A DNA stretch of 64,000 bases, taken from assembly GCF_002309535.1 (NCBI RefSeq), contig NZ_CP023275.1:2666001-2730000 (forward strand). The letters run 5' to 3'. The position numbers and the translations under genes are program-made. How positions within the stretch are numbered: position 1 is the first letter of the stretch; the number at the start of each line of letters is the position of its first letter. This DNA comes from Sulfurospirillum diekertiae. GTDB lineage: Bacteria; Campylobacterota; Campylobacteria; Campylobacterales; Sulfurospirillaceae. This document shows positions 24,500-34,751 of the stretch, piece by piece. Below the pieces are notes generated by a model. It was not told the origin of the DNA. It searched no databases and was given only the letters and a program-made list of their open reading frames with translations.

Positions 24500-25861
24500 A
24501 TGTCCGTGAAACGTTATATCGATAAAGTTCTTCAATCAACGATTGAGAGTACCCCCGGTCAAACGGAGTTTTACCAAGCGGTTGAAGAGGTTTTAACCTC
24601 TCTTGAACCGCTTTTACAGGCAGAGTCCAAATACGATCAGTACAATATACTAGAGCGTATCGTCATTCCTGAGCGTCAAATCCTCTTTCGTGTTGTCTGG
24701 ATCGATGATCAAGGCAAAATCCAAACCAATATTGGTTACCGCGTCCAGTTTAACTCTGCCATTGGACCTTATAAAGGCGGCCTTCGTTTTCATCCCAGTG
24801 TCAATCTTGGTATCATCAAGTTTTTAGGCTTTGAGCAGACCTTTAAAAACTCTCTGACGGGGCTGGCTATTGGTGGAGCAAAAGGGGGCAGTAATTTTAA
24901 TCCCAAAGGCAAAAGTGAAGGTGAAATTATGCGCTTTTGCCAATCGTTTATGGTGGAACTCTCCAAACACATCGGCGAGACGAAAGATATCCCTGCGGGC
25001 GACATTGGTGTCGGTGGACGTGAGATTGGCTATCTGTTTGGCGAATACAAACGCCTGACGGGTCGTTTTGAAGGAGCCTTAACAGGCAAAGGACTCAATT
25101 GGGGAGGATCTCTCGCGCGCACGGAAGCAACAGGGTATGGTTCGGTCTATTTTGCCGAAAATATCCTCAACAAAGCGGGTGACTCGCTTAAAGGTAAAAT
25201 ATGCACCGTATCAGGAGCGGGCAATGTGGCACTTTATACGATTCAAAAGCTCTATGACATGGGGGCAATACCCGTTACATGCAGTGACTCTCATGGAATG
25301 ATCTACGATAAAAATGGTATTGATTTTAATGCACTTAAAGCCATTAAAGAGATTGCGCGTAAAGATTTAAGCGAATACCTTAATGTTCACGCAGAAGCGA
25401 CCTATATTCCTGTCAGTCAATATCCCGAAGGAACGAATGCTGTTTGGAGTATCCCGTGTTTTGCAGCATTTCCGAGTGCGACACAAAATGAACTGGGTCT
25501 AAATGACATTCAAATTCTTTATAAAAACGGCTGTCGGTTGGTTAATGAAGGGGCGAATATGCCAAGCACCCCGCAAGCAATTGACTTTATGTTGGCACAC
25601 AAAATGTTTTACGGCCCTGCAAAGGCTGCCAATGCGGGTGGTGTTGCTACCAGTCAGTTAGAGATGAGCCAAAATGCCAGTATGCAAAAATGGAGTTTTG
25701 CTGAAGTCGACAGTAAACTCAGAGGTATTATGAAAAATATTTTTGAGCTTTCCTATAAAACATCCAAAGAGTTTGGTGATGAAGGGAACTTGATGTTGGG
25801 TGCGAATATTGCAGGATTTCGAAAAGTGGCTGACTCGATGATTGATCAAGGGGCAGTATAG
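24500..25861 (+). CDS. gdhA: NADP-specific glutamate dehydrogenase
   Basis: A 453-residue enzyme making glutamate from 2-oxoglutarate and ammonium. Conserved segments include PYKGGLRFHPSVN, GGAKGGSNFNPKGKS with the substrate and catalytic lysines, PAGDIGVGGREIG, and a C-terminal Rossmann domain. Its length is typical of hexameric bacterial GdhA. AAAGGAG lies upstream of ATG 24500, and a strong terminator follows the stop directly. Confidence 0.95.
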   Translation: MSVKRYIDKVLQSTIESTPGQTEFYQAVEEVLTSLEPLLQAESKYDQYNILERIVIPERQILFRVVWIDDQGKIQTNIGYRVQFNSAIGPYKGGLRFHPSVNLGIIKFLGFEQTFKNSLTGLAIGGAKGGSNFNPKGKSEGEIMRFCQSFMVELSKHIGETKDIPAGDIGVGGREIGYLFGEYKRLTGRFEGALTGKGLNWGGSLARTEATGYGSVYFAENILNKAGDSLKGKICTVSGAGNVALYTIQKLYDMGAIPVTCSDSHGMIYDKNGIDFNALKAIKEIARKDLSEYLNVHAEATYIPVSQYPEGTNAVWSIPCFAAFPSATQNELGLNDIQILYKNGCRLVNEGANMPSTPQAIDFMLAHKMFYGPAKAANAGGVATSQLEMSQNASMQKWSFAEVDSKLRGIMKNIFELSYKTSKEFGDEGNLMLGANIAGFRKVADSMIDQGAV

Positions 25862-25885
25862 TAAAACGGGCTTCGCCCGTTTTAC
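25861..25885 (+). terminator. gdhA terminator overlapping a TTTACATGTAAA palindrome
   Basis: GTAAAACGGGC-TTC-GCCCGTTTTAC is a perfect 11-bp stem with a 3-nt loop. Its last bases (TTTAC) are the first half of the palindrome at 25881. It lies between convergent gdhA and upp. Confidence 0.8.
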
Positions 25886-25911
25886 ATGTAAACGTCAGAA
25901 AAGAGTTTTGA

Positions 25912-26544
25912 TTAGCTGTTTACCGTATTAAAAACTCTATCTCCTGCATCACCAAGACCTGGAATAATGTAGCCATTTTCATTCAAGCCATCATCAATAC
26001 ACGTTGTAAAAACAGGTACATCAGGATGTATCTCACAAAAACGTTTAAGTCCCTCAGGTGCCGAAACCAACGCTAAAAAGCGTATATCTTTCACCCCTTT
26101 AGACTTTAAAAAGTTCACGGCATCAATCGCCGTTCCACCTGTAGCAAACATCGGATCGATAATAATCGCAATACGCTCTTTATGATCAGGTGGTAGCTTC
26201 GCATAGTAAAACTCTGCTTCAAGTGTTTTTTCATTGCGCTGAAATCCTAAAAATCCAACACTGGCATCAGGGATTAATTTAAAAATACCATCCAACATGC
26301 CAAGAGCTGCCCGAAGAATCGGACAGATCATGATTTTTGCATCTAATTTTTTAGTATTAGCCAACGCAACAGGTGTTTGGACTTTAATGTCACGAAGAGG
26401 TAAATCACGGGTTGCTTCAAATAACATCAAATGAGATATTTCATCGACTAAAAGTCGAAACTGAAATGGCTCTGTTTTTTCATCTCTCAAAATCGAAAGC
26501 TTATGCTCGATCAGAGGATGTTTGATGACATGAACGTTTTTCAC
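25912..26544 (-). CDS. upp: Uracil phosphoribosyltransferase
   Basis: A 210-residue enzyme salvaging uracil to UMP. The PRPP-binding motif IIDPMFATGGTAIDAV and the C-terminal uracil loop GYIIPGLGDAGDR are intact. It follows the malic enzyme gene directly, the same order as in C. jejuni (Cj1286c/Cj1287c). Confidence 0.95.
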   Translation of the reverse strand: MKNVHVIKHPLIEHKLSILRDEKTEPFQFRLLVDEISHLMLFEATRDLPLRDIKVQTPVALANTKKLDAKIMICPILRAALGMLDGIFKLIPDASVGFLGFQRNEKTLEAEFYYAKLPPDHKERIAIIIDPMFATGGTAIDAVNFLKSKGVKDIRFLALVSAPEGLKRFCEIHPDVPVFTTCIDDGLNENGYIIPGLGDAGDRVFNTVNS

Positions 26545-27822
26545 TTATTTTTGCTCCGCATCAATAATGGCTTGAAGTTTTGCACGATAGGCTTTCATAT
26601 CAAAATCTTTCACACGCGCAACGCCATCTTTGATCGCAGCTTCGGCAACTGCAGCAGAAATCCACACAAAAACTCTTCGATCAAATGGTTTTGGGATGAT
26701 GTAATTGATACCAAATTTAAGATCTTCCCCGTTATAAGCTGCTTTGACATAATCAGGCACGTCTTCTTTGGCTAATTTTGCCATCGCAACGGCTGCAGCC
26801 ATTTTCATGCCTTCTGTAATTTTGGTTGCTCTCACATCAAGCGCGCCTCTAAAGATGAAAGGAAAACCTAAAACATTATTGACTTGGTTCGGGTAGTCAC
26901 TTCGACCTGTTCCCATCATAACGTCATCTCTTACTGCATGAACTTCTTCAGGTAAGATTTCAGGCGTTGGGTTTGCAAGGGCGAAAATAATTGGGTATGG
27001 ATTCATGGATTTAACCATCTCTTGGCTGACAACACCCGGTTTTGAAAGACCTAAAAACATATCAGCCCCTCGCATTGCATCTTCTATGGTTCTATCACTT
27101 GTTTCCAATGCAAACTCTGCTTTGTATGTGTTAAGGTCTGTTCTACCAGCATGGATAACACCCTTACTATCAAGCATCACAATTTTCTTAGCACCCAAGA
27201 GTTTGTACATTTTTGCACATGCAATTCCTGCAGCACCTGCACCAGAGACGACAATTTTCATCTCTTCAATTTTTTTGCCGCTGATTTCAAGGGCATTGAT
27301 AAGTCCAGCAGACGTAATCATTGCTGTTCCATGTTGATCATCGTGCATGACAGGAATATCAACACATTCTTGAAGCTTTCGCTCTATTTCAAAACAACCG
27401 GGTGCTTTAATATCTTCAAGATTGATACCACCAAATGTTGGAGAAAGCGCTTTACAAATCGCAACGATTTTATCAATGTCATGTTCATCTAATTCAATAT
27501 CAAACGCATCAACATCCGCAAATTTTTTGAAAAGGACAGACTTGCCTTCCATAACGGGTTTACCTGCAACGGCACCAATATCACCAAGACCTAGAACGGC
27601 TGTTCCATCACTAATGACGGCTACAAGATTACCTTTGTTGGTATATTTGTACGCTAATTCATTATCTTTTTCAATCTCTAAACAAGGATGTGCAACGCCT
27701 GGAGTGTACGCCATTGAAAGATCTCTAGCAGTATCACAACGCGTTTTAACACTAATTTCAATTTTCCCACCAATATGATATTCTAAAGACTCTTCTTTAG
27801 TAACTTTCCCCTTATTACTCAC
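26545..27822 (-). CDS. maeB: NAD(P)-dependent malic enzyme
   Basis: This 425-residue short-form malic enzyme decarboxylates malate to pyruvate. It has the N-terminal malic domain ([28 protein letters not shown], and [12 protein letters not shown] with metal ligands) and a Rossmann domain ([16 protein letters not shown]). It lacks the C-terminal phosphotransacetylase-like domain of the long E. coli MaeB. It is transcribed after gltX with a one-base gap. Confidence 0.93.
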   Translation of the reverse strand: MSNKGKVTKEESLEYHIGGKIEISVKTRCDTARDLSMAYTPGVAHPCLEIEKDNELAYKYTNKGNLVAVISDGTAVLGLGDIGAVAGKPVMEGKSVLFKKFADVDAFDIELDEHDIDKIVAICKALSPTFGGINLEDIKAPGCFEIERKLQECVDIPVMHDDQHGTAMITSAGLINALEISGKKIEEMKIVVSGAGAAGIACAKMYKLLGAKKIVMLDSKGVIHAGRTDLNTYKAEFALETSDRTIEDAMRGADMFLGLSKPGVVSQEMVKSMNPYPIIFALANPTPEILPEEVHAVRDDVMMGTGRSDYPNQVNNVLGFPFIFRGALDVRATKITEGMKMAAAVAMAKLAKEDVPDYVKAAYNGEDLKFGINYIIPKPFDRRVFVWISAAVAEAAIKDGVARVKDFDMKAYRAKLQAIIDAEQK

Positions 27823-27823
27823 A

Positions 27824-29215
27824 CTAACTCCTTTTATAAGATATTAATTTTTGAATTCTCTGTATAACATTGGCATATCCAATAATTTCCAACACTTCAA
27901 AGATGGAAGGACTCACAGAATTACCTACCATAGCAATACGAATGGCTTGCGCAAGATCTTTAAGTTTTAAACCCTTTTCTTCTAAAAATCCTTTGGTAAC
28001 TGTTTCAAATTCACTCGCACTATTGAGCTCTTTTGCGTCTTTTAGCGCTTCAAGATACTGCTCTAAAACAGTTAGCCCTTCGGCAGTTAAGAACTTCTCA
28101 ACCGCCTTTTCATCGTAACACATTGGTGCCTCTAAAATCTGTTTTACCATAGCAGCAAACTCCACTAAGGTCTTAGCACGATCACGAAGTGCGTCAATCA
28201 GTAACTCTTTCTTTACATGTAACGTAATATCGACATCAAAAAAGCGCAATTCATCAATTAAGCGCGCATGGCTTGCTTGTTTTATATAATGCGCATTAAG
28301 CCATACCAGTTTTTCTTGGTTATAAGCCGAAGCTGATTTATTGATATTTGAAGGATCAAACAGCTCTTGCATCTGCTCAAATGAGAAAATCTCTTGATCG
28401 CCATGACTCCAGCCTAATCGAATCAGAAAATTGAGCAGAGCTTCTGGTAGATACCCTTCCCTCTTATACTCCATCACATCAACGGCACCATCGCGTTTAG
28501 AGAGCTTTTTACCTTGAGGATTTAAAATCATAGGAACATGGTAAAATTTGGGAATATCGAAACCAAGCGCTTGATATAAAATGATCTGTTTAGGTGTATT
28601 GGAAAGATGGTCATCCCCACGAATGACTTCATTAACGCCCATCAGCGCGTCATCGATGACAACAACAAAGTTATAGGTTGGTGTGCCATCACTTCTAGCG
28701 ATGATGAAATCATCCAACATATCGCTCGCATTAAAACTGACTTCACCTTTAACACCGTCGACAAAAGAGATCACGCCACTTGTGGGTGCTTTGATACGAA
28801 TAACAGGCTCAACGCCCTCTGGAGGCGTTCCCGTAAAGTCACGGTATCTCCCATCATATTTTGGGCGTTCTTTACGTGCCATTTGAGCTTCTCGAAGTGC
28901 ATCAAGCTCCTCTTTGCTCATATAACATTTATACGCTTTTCCAGCATCCAAAAGCTTTTGAACATAACTTTTATAGAGATCGAAACGCTCTGATTGATAA
29001 ACAATCTCACCCTCATGCGCTAAACCAACCCATTTGAATGCCTCGACAATAGCATCTGCTGCTGCTTTGGAGTTTCGAGCAAGATCTGTATCTTCAATAC
29101 GAAATAAAAATTTTCCATTATTTCTTTTTGCCCACAAATAACTGTAAAGAGCCGTTCTAAGCCCTCCAATATGCAGATATCCCGTAGGACTAGGGGCAAA
29201 GCGTGTCACAACCAT
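27824..29215 (-). CDS. gltX: Glutamyl-tRNA synthetase
   Basis: A class I aminoacyl-tRNA synthetase of 463 residues. The HIGH motif is in [11 protein letters not shown] and the KMSKS motif appears as KKLSKRDG. The start is ATG 29213-29215 ([12 protein letters not shown]); the open frame extends 17 codons further but lacks homology. Epsilonproteobacteria often carry two GltX paralogues, one specialised for tRNA-Gln; this copy occupies the gltX2 position of C. jejuni, but its specificity cannot be read here. The palindrome at 28213 encodes TLHVK. Confidence 0.94.
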   Translation of the reverse strand: MVVTRFAPSPTGYLHIGGLRTALYSYLWAKRNNGKFLFRIEDTDLARNSKAAADAIVEAFKWVGLAHEGEIVYQSERFDLYKSYVQKLLDAGKAYKCYMSKEELDALREAQMARKERPKYDGRYRDFTGTPPEGVEPVIRIKAPTSGVISFVDGVKGEVSFNASDMLDDFIIARSDGTPTYNFVVVIDDALMGVNEVIRGDDHLSNTPKQIILYQALGFDIPKFYHVPMILNPQGKKLSKRDGAVDVMEYKREGYLPEALLNFLIRLGWSHGDQEIFSFEQMQELFDPSNINKSASAYNQEKLVWLNAHYIKQASHARLIDELRFFDVDITLHVKKELLIDALRDRAKTLVEFAAMVKQILEAPMCYDEKAVEKFLTAEGLTVLEQYLEALKDAKELNSASEFETVTKGFLEEKGLKLKDLAQAIRIAMVGNSVSPSIFEVLEIIGYANVIQRIQKLISYKRS

Positions 29216-29365
29216 AACTGTACCTTCATTCTTTATTTTATAAATTATGTATAAATTATGTATCATTTCGTTACGTAGTGATTAAAAAATCCACTGGAGC
29301 TGGAGAAAAAACATTTTTTTAATTTTTTTTGTCAAAAAAGATGTTATCATACGTAGCTTGTTTTG

Positions 29366-29371
29366 TATAAT
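29366..29371 (+). promoter_or_regulatory. -10 box of the SurA-like gene
   Basis: TATAAT in the context TTTTGTATAATAC lies 46 bp upstream of the start at 29417. A direct repeat of ATAAATTATGT lies around 29236-29262 in the gltX upstream side of the same spacer. Confidence 0.55.
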
Positions 29372-29416
29372 ACAACACGATTATATAGCTATTTTTCTTA
29401 AAATAAAGGATTATTG

Positions 29417-30268
29417 ATGAAGATTAAACTAAAGGTGTTAACTTTTGTAACGTTGTGTACAACCTTACTTTTTTCACCTGTAAATGCAAGTACTGTTGAT
29501 GGAGTTTCTATCATTATTAATAAAGAGCCTATTACATTATTTGATGTTTTCAAGTATTCACAGCGCTTTAACATCCCCAAAAAAGAGGCATTAGATATTT
29601 TAGTAAGACAAAAGCTTGAAGAATCTGAAATCAAAAAACAAAATATCGCTGTTGACAATTTTGAAGTCGATCAATATATCGAAAACTTAGCAATTAGTAA
29701 CAATATGAATCAATATGATTTCCTTAATATGATCCGTTCAAAAAATATTGAAATTTCTGAGTATAAAGAGGATCTTAAAAAGAAATTACAACGTGATAAA
29801 CTCTATAAAAAAATTGTTAGTACCAAAATGCAACAAATGGGAGATAGTGACCTACAAGCTTATTATAATGAAAATCTTAATGAATTTTCACAAGCAAGTG
29901 CATTTGATGTGACGATCTATACTAGCGCTAATCAACAAAGCCTAACTGCCATTCAAAATAACCCTATGAGTGCTGTGAGTGATGTTCAGCTTCAAGAAGG
30001 AAAAATTGAAGCAGCTAAAGCAGACCCAAAACTCATAGCACAACTAAACAAAACAGCTAAAGGGAAATTTTCTGCCATCACAAAAACCGATTCAAATTAC
30101 GTCATGTTTTTTGTAAAAGAAAAATACAATGTTCAAACCGTCTCTTTTGCTGATGCTAAAAACTATATCTACTCAAAACTGGGAGAAGGTAAAGAACAAA
30201 AAGCGATTGAAGAGTATTTTGAAAAGTTAAAATCATCTGCTAACATTCAAGTTATCAGAGCACCCTAG
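29417..30268 (+). CDS. SurA-like periplasmic chaperone / peptidyl-prolyl isomerase
   Basis: The protein has 283 residues with a signal peptide (about 1-24), a SurA-type N-terminal helical domain (VDGVSIIINKEPITLFDVFK...) and a short parvulin-like region (about 145-250). It matches the position and size of C. jejuni Cj1289, a SurA-like outer-membrane protein chaperone. The ATG at 29417 is chosen because TAAAGGA lies 6-7 nt before it. The catalytic parvulin residues are weak, so isomerase activity is uncertain. Confidence 0.85.
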   Translation: MKIKLKVLTFVTLCTTLLFSPVNASTVDGVSIIINKEPITLFDVFKYSQRFNIPKKEALDILVRQKLEESEIKKQNIAVDNFEVDQYIENLAISNNMNQYDFLNMIRSKNIEISEYKEDLKKKLQRDKLYKKIVSTKMQQMGDSDLQAYYNENLNEFSQASAFDVTIYTSANQQSLTAIQNNPMSAVSDVQLQEGKIEAAKADPKLIAQLNKTAKGKFSAITKTDSNYVMFFVKEKYNVQTVSFADAKNYIYSKLGEGKEQKAIEEYFEKLKSSANIQVIRAP

Positions 30269-30283
30269 TCAAATACAACGTTA

Positions 30284-30306
30284 AAGGTCGTCAAAATGGC
30301 GACCTT
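30284..30306. terminator. Hairpin between the SurA-like gene and accC
   Basis: Stem AAGGTCG (30284-30290) / CGACCTT (30300-30306) between convergent genes. The T-tracts are short, so it may act in both directions but weakly. Confidence 0.55.
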
Positions 30307-30314
30307 AAAATTAT

Positions 30315-31646
30315 TTAGTAGCGTGAAAGATAGTTTGTATCAAATCTATTTTCGATAAAATCTTCATTGTCCATCATATTTAAATGAAAATCTCTTACCG
30401 TTTTAATACCCTCTATTTGTAACTCATTCAAAGCTTCTCTCATTTTTTTAATGGCGCGGTCACGTGTTTCACCCCATACCACCAACTTTCCAATCATAGA
30501 GTCATAATTGGGGGGAACAATATAACCTTGATACGCATGAGAATCCATACGAACATTGCGACCTCCTGGAATGATGTACTTTGTAATCTTACCAGGACTT
30601 GGAATAAATTTGACAGGATCTTCTGCCGTAATACGACACTCAATCGAATGCCCACGGAAAGTGAGTGCACTTTGATCAAAAAGTTTTTCACCTTCAGCCA
30701 CACGAATCATCCACTCAATAATGTCGATACCGCTGACCATCTCACTGACACAATGCTCGACTTGAAGTCTGGTGTTCATTTCCATAAAATAGAAATTTTT
30801 ATCGGCATCCAAAAGAAACTCAAACGTACCTGCATTTTCATATCCGATATATTTCGTTGCTTTAACGGCTACTTCATGAAGTCGTGCTCTTGTTTTGGCA
30901 TCGAGTGCAATGGCTGGAGACTCTTCAATCAGTTTTTGATGACGACGTTGCATCGAACAATCACGCTCACCAATATGGACAACATTGCCAAACGAATCAC
31001 CAATCACTTGTACTTCGATATGACGTGGGTTTTTAATGTATTTTTCCATGTAAAGTGTACCATCGCCAAACGCACTGAGCGCTTCGCTCTCTGCGGCAAG
31101 GAATGATTTTTCCAAATCTTCCATCTTTTCAACCACACGCATACCACGTCCACCGCCGCCTGCACTCGCTTTGACGATAACGGGAAGTCCGATTTGTTCA
31201 GCCAATTTTTTGGCTTCTTCAACACTCTCAAGCACGCCTTCGCTTCCAAGAATAACCGGTACACCCGCTTTTTTCATGACATCTTTGGCTTTCGATTTAT
31301 CGCTCATTAAAACCATGGAATCAACAGAAGGTCCAATAAATTTGATGTTGTGGTGTTGGCACACTTCAACAAAGGTTTGGTTTTCGCTGAGGAAACCATA
31401 CCCTGGGAAAATGGCATCACAGCCACTGATCTCAGCGGCACTGATGATTGCAGGAATGCTTAAATAACTCTCAGATGATTTTGCACCACCAATACAAATA
31501 CTTGCATCGGCATATTGAAGATAGAGCGCATCTTTATCCGCAGTGGAATAAACCGCAATCGCTTGTTTTCCCATCTCTTTGATGGTGCGTATTGCGCGAA
31601 GGGCGATCTCACCACGATTGGCAACAAGAATTTTCTCAATCTTCAT
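30315..31646 (-). CDS. accC: Biotin carboxylase subunit of acetyl-CoA carboxylase
   Basis: A 443-residue ATP-grasp enzyme that carboxylates biotin on AccB. Signatures visible are ILVANRGEIALRAIRTIKE, the Gly-rich loop KASAGGGGRGMRVV, CSMQRRHQKLIEESPA, and EMNTRLQVEHCVSEM. It overlaps the accB stop by one base, so both come from the upstream accB promoter. Confidence 0.96.
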   Translation of the reverse strand: MKIEKILVANRGEIALRAIRTIKEMGKQAIAVYSTADKDALYLQYADASICIGGAKSSESYLSIPAIISAAEISGCDAIFPGYGFLSENQTFVEVCQHHNIKFIGPSVDSMVLMSDKSKAKDVMKKAGVPVILGSEGVLESVEEAKKLAEQIGLPVIVKASAGGGGRGMRVVEKMEDLEKSFLAAESEALSAFGDGTLYMEKYIKNPRHIEVQVIGDSFGNVVHIGERDCSMQRRHQKLIEESPAIALDAKTRARLHEVAVKATKYIGYENAGTFEFLLDADKNFYFMEMNTRLQVEHCVSEMVSGIDIIEWMIRVAEGEKLFDQSALTFRGHSIECRITAEDPVKFIPSPGKITKYIIPGGRNVRMDSHAYQGYIVPPNYDSMIGKLVVWGETRDRAIKKMREALNELQIEGIKTVRDFHLNMMDNEDFIENRFDTNYLSRY

Positions 31647-32107
31647 TACACTTTCTCCACCGCAAAGATTGGCATATCGTATTCTACAGGTTGACCATCT
31701 TCGACAAGAATATCTAAGACTTTACAGTCAAACTCTGCTTCGATTTCATTCATAATTTTCATTGCTTCGATAATACCGATAGGTTGACCTTTACGGATCA
31801 CGTCGCCTACTTTTGCAAACGGAGCCGCACCAGGAGCGGGAGATCGATAGAAAGTTCCTACCATAGGTGATTTCATACTTAAACCTGCAGGCGCTGCATT
31901 CACACTCGCCTCGCCTCCAACTTGAGCAACAGGAGCTGCTACAGGAGCAACACTTGGGGCTTGCACAACTGGGGCTGCTGCATACGTAACAGGACCATCA
32001 AAACCTTTTTGCAGTTCAATGCTAAAATCACCCTCTTTGATTTTGAGTTTTGTAATATCACTTTTATCAAAAATACGTATTAACTCTCTAATTTCATTTT
32101 TATCCAT
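31646..32107 (-). CDS. accB: Biotin carboxyl carrier protein
   Basis: This 153-residue protein has a helical N-terminus, an Ala/Pro/Val-rich linker (about 38-70) and a biotinyl domain with the biotin-accepting lysine in IEAMKIMNEIE. First gene of accB-accC, divergent from dcd. A GGAGAAACC ribosome-binding site lies upstream. Confidence 0.96.
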   Translation of the reverse strand: MDKNEIRELIRIFDKSDITKLKIKEGDFSIELQKGFDGPVTYAAAPVVQAPSVAPVAAPVAQVGGEASVNAAPAGLSMKSPMVGTFYRSPAPGAAPFAKVGDVIRKGQPIGIIEAMKIMNEIEAEFDCKVLDILVEDGQPVEYDMPIFAVEKV

Positions 32108-32156
32108 TCGGTTTCTCCTAAATATTTGCCATTTTTGGGCATAACATAAAATGTGT

Positions 32157-32162
32157 TATAAT
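32157..32162 (+). promoter_or_regulatory. -10 box of dcd
   Basis: TATAAT in GTGTTATAATACC, 37 bp before the dcd ATG, in the 91-bp divergent accB/dcd spacer. Confidence 0.55.
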
Positions 32163-32198
32163 ACCATACTAAATATATACGATCACTTAAGGGAAGTT

Positions 32199-32759
32199 AT
32201 GGGTTTAAAAGCAGACAGTTGGATACGAGAAAAATCGCTCAAAGAGCGTATGATAGAGCCTTTTTGCGACGGTCAAGTCGGTAAAGATGTCGTCAGTTAT
32301 GGTGTAAGCAGTTATGGGTATGACATCCGCGTGGGACGTGAATTTAAGATTTTTACCAATGTCAATTCCACCGTGGTTGACCCAAAAGAATTTGACGATA
32401 AAAATGTCATTGATTTTCTAGGTGACATCTGCATCGTTCCACCTAACTCTTTTGCATTGGCACGCACCGTTGAATACTTTCGCATCCCTAAAAATGTCCT
32501 TGCCATTTGTTTAGGAAAAAGTACGTATGCACGTTGTGGCATCATCGTCAACGTCACCCCGTTTGAGCCAGAATTTGAAGGTCACATTACGATTGAAATT
32601 TCCAATACAACACCCCTTCCAGCCAAAATTTATGCCAATGAAGGCATCGCGCAAGTGCTCTTTTTAGAGGGTGATACGCCATGTGAAACCACCTACAAAG
32701 ACAAACACGGTAAATACCAAGGGCAAACAGGTATTACCTTACCACGTATTTTAAAATAA
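32199..32759 (+). CDS. dcd: dCTP deaminase
   Basis: A 186-residue trimeric enzyme that deaminates dCTP to dUTP. Conserved [23 protein letters not shown] and EGIAQVLF segments are visible. The ATG at 32199 (MGLKADSW) follows AAGGGAAG by a few bases and gives the usual family length; the 16 codons upstream are not conserved. Confidence 0.94.
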   Translation: MGLKADSWIREKSLKERMIEPFCDGQVGKDVVSYGVSSYGYDIRVGREFKIFTNVNSTVVDPKEFDDKNVIDFLGDICIVPPNSFALARTVEYFRIPKNVLAICLGKSTYARCGIIVNVTPFEPEFEGHITIEISNTTPLPAKIYANEGIAQVLFLEGDTPCETTYKDKHGKYQGQTGITLPRILK

Positions 32760-32765
32760 GCAATT

Positions 32766-33404
32766 ATGGCTTTACATGTAAAGGCGCTAGAGCAAAACAA
32801 TACACATGAGTTTGATGGCTTTTATGCCATCTACTCTACTGCCTTTCCCCTTTCAGAACAAAAATCCCGTGACGCACTTTTAGCGATGCAACATGCCTCT
32901 TTTTACACCATTTATCTCGCTTATAATGACGAAAAAATTGTAGGATTTTGCATTATGTATCATCCGCAAGATGATGATTTTTTCTTGCTGGAATACATGG
33001 CGGTCGATGAGAGCCTCCGTGGCATTGGGCTGGGTTCAACGCTTTTAAAAAATAGCATTGAACAGCTTTTTAAAATGCATGGTATACGTGCACTTTTGAT
33101 CGAAATAGACTCGCCTGAAAAAAGCTCAAGAGATCATGAAATTCGTGAAAAGAGAGAACAGTTTTACCGCCGTTTGGGAGCTTTAAAAATTGACCCCTTT
33201 GATTATATTTTACCACTACCAAGCACTGAAGAAGCCCCACCTATGGAACTTTTAGTCTATCATCCCCGTATGCGCGAAGTTTCCAAAGAGACACTGCACA
33301 CATGGCTAGAAAAACTCTATGTCAATGTCTATGGATGCGCCAAAACAGACTCCCGCATTGCTCAAATGCTTGAGCTTGTACCACCGATGTTAAACCTCAT
33401 TTAA
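32766..33404 (+). CDS. GNAT-family acetyltransferase
   Basis: The protein has 212 residues with a GNAT core: LLEYMAVDESLRGIGLGSTLLKNSIEQL carries the acetyl-CoA loop (RGIGLG). Its start codon is followed at once by a TTTACATGTAAA palindrome, giving the N-terminus MALHVK. It lies 6 bp after dcd and just before a small membrane protein. The substrate is unknown. Confidence 0.82.
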   Translation: MALHVKALEQNNTHEFDGFYAIYSTAFPLSEQKSRDALLAMQHASFYTIYLAYNDEKIVGFCIMYHPQDDDFFLLEYMAVDESLRGIGLGSTLLKNSIEQLFKMHGIRALLIEIDSPEKSSRDHEIREKREQFYRRLGALKIDPFDYILPLPSTEEAPPMELLVYHPRMREVSKETLHTWLEKLYVNVYGCAKTDSRIAQMLELVPPMLNLI

Positions 33405-33415
33405 AAGGATTGTTG

Positions 33416-33871
33416 ATGGAAATTTTTTTAAGCGATGAATATGAAACTCTCTGGACTGCCATTAGTGCTATCATGAGTATTTTAGCTACGATGATGGCTA
33501 TCTTTGCATTGTTGTATTCGATACGGATGTACCGTAAAACGATGCAAAGTGTCCACTACGGTGAGATTGATAAAATGTACTTTGAAATTCTCAAAGAAGC
33601 CCTCAATAAACCTTTTCTGCTCCGAAAAGACCATGAACGCTCCCTTGATGAAGAGATGCAATACAACACCTATGCCTTCATTGTCTGGAACTTTTTAGAG
33701 TCCATTTACGATCGTTGTATGCTCGATCACGATCTACAAAAAACATGGTTTCCCATCATCGAAGCCGAACGTAAAACCCACCTTCCATGGATACAAGAAG
33801 ATGAAAACAGAGCCAAATTCAAAGTTGAATTTTTGAAGTTTATTGATGAGGGGAAGTTTGAGGTAGCGTAG
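33416..33871 (+). CDS. Small protein with one N-terminal membrane helix, unknown function
   Basis: The protein has 151 residues. One hydrophobic helix (about 10-36) is followed by a cytoplasmic helical domain rich in aromatic and charged residues (YNTYAFIVWNFLESIYDRC). I do not recognise the family with certainty; small DUF4760-like proteins look similar. The start is ATG 33416, 8 nt after AAAAGGA; two TTG codons precede it in frame. Confidence 0.7.
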   Translation: MEIFLSDEYETLWTAISAIMSILATMMAIFALLYSIRMYRKTMQSVHYGEIDKMYFEILKEALNKPFLLRKDHERSLDEEMQYNTYAFIVWNFLESIYDRCMLDHDLQKTWFPIIEAERKTHLPWIQEDENRAKFKVEFLKFIDEGKFEVA

Positions 33872-33889
33872 ATGCTAACTGTAACTTTT

Positions 33890-34660
33890 TCAATTTTCAA
33901 TAAAATCTGGTTTTGGGATATCAGGCATATTTTCATACGCTTTTAAAATGGTCTCTAAAGGAGTCAAGGTGCGATTGTCATGCCAATAGACATTTTTAAG
34001 CCACATCGCCGCACGAATGTTTTGTCCTACGCCCAGCCAATTGTTATCCAAATGGGTTTGGAGCATCTTGCGCCCTGCTTGAAATAGTTTTTCAGGATCA
34101 AATTGCGGTTTAATATGATTAAGACAGAAAGCATATGCCCATTTTCTTGGAGCCATAGAACCTCCAAACGAAACTTTAGAGACGCCGTAGTATTTTTCAT
34201 ACTCCATCACACCTGCTTCATACTGCTCTGCGTGAATACAATAACTCAAATAAGCATCCAATCCATCCGTTTTAATTTTTTTCCCATAAGCAGGCTCCAT
34301 AACTGATAAAAGAAAGTGTCTTGCTTTATCCCATATTTCTATCGCAGGATCAGAATTTTGAAGCCACAGTGCTAATGCTTTCGCTTCATGTAAAGTAGCC
34401 CTATGATAATCTGGGTCAGGATGGTCGCTCCATTCATCTTGTTCTATTGCAATATTGAGCCATTCAAGAGAACGGGCAATAACGGGCTGTATCTCTTTAG
34501 AAAGTCCATAAAGATAGCATTCAATAATGCTCCTAATATGGCTTGCAGCCATATTTCCCATAGGATCTCCAGGTTCATATTGTCTTGCTAAAAGCCATTT
34601 TAATAAAGAAGCATCATTTTTTAGCCACGATTCTCTTCCTCTAATTGGATTAAATCTCAT
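33890..34660 (-). CDS. Soluble helical protein of unknown function
   Basis: The protein has 256 residues, with no signal or membrane segment. It is rich in Trp (for example DNNWLGVGQNIRAAMW) and helical throughout. The general look (N-terminal repeat-like helices followed by a Trp-rich half) resembles immunity proteins of contact-dependent or type VI toxins, but no toxin gene is nearby and no signature is decisive. It is convergent with 33416 and separated from the methyltransferase at 34752 by a palindrome-bearing spacer. Confidence 0.65.
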   Translation of the reverse strand: MRFNPIRGRESWLKNDASLLKWLLARQYEPGDPMGNMAASHIRSIIECYLYGLSKEIQPVIARSLEWLNIAIEQDEWSDHPDPDYHRATLHEAKALALWLQNSDPAIEIWDKARHFLLSVMEPAYGKKIKTDGLDAYLSYCIHAEQYEAGVMEYEKYYGVSKVSFGGSMAPRKWAYAFCLNHIKPQFDPEKLFQAGRKMLQTHLDNNWLGVGQNIRAAMWLKNVYWHDNRTLTPLETILKAYENMPDIPKPDFIEN

Positions 34661-34751
34661 TGGTTATTCTCCACATATTTTTCCGTTACAAATTTTTGTT
34701 GTAACACTATTTTACATGTAAAAAGTAGTTCCCATATTTATTGCGTACGAC

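Noticed and set aside
29236-29262. Direct repeat ATAAATTATGT near gltX as a CRISPR or iteron array.
   Set aside because: There are only two adjacent AT-rich copies with no spacer structure, and no cas or rep genes.
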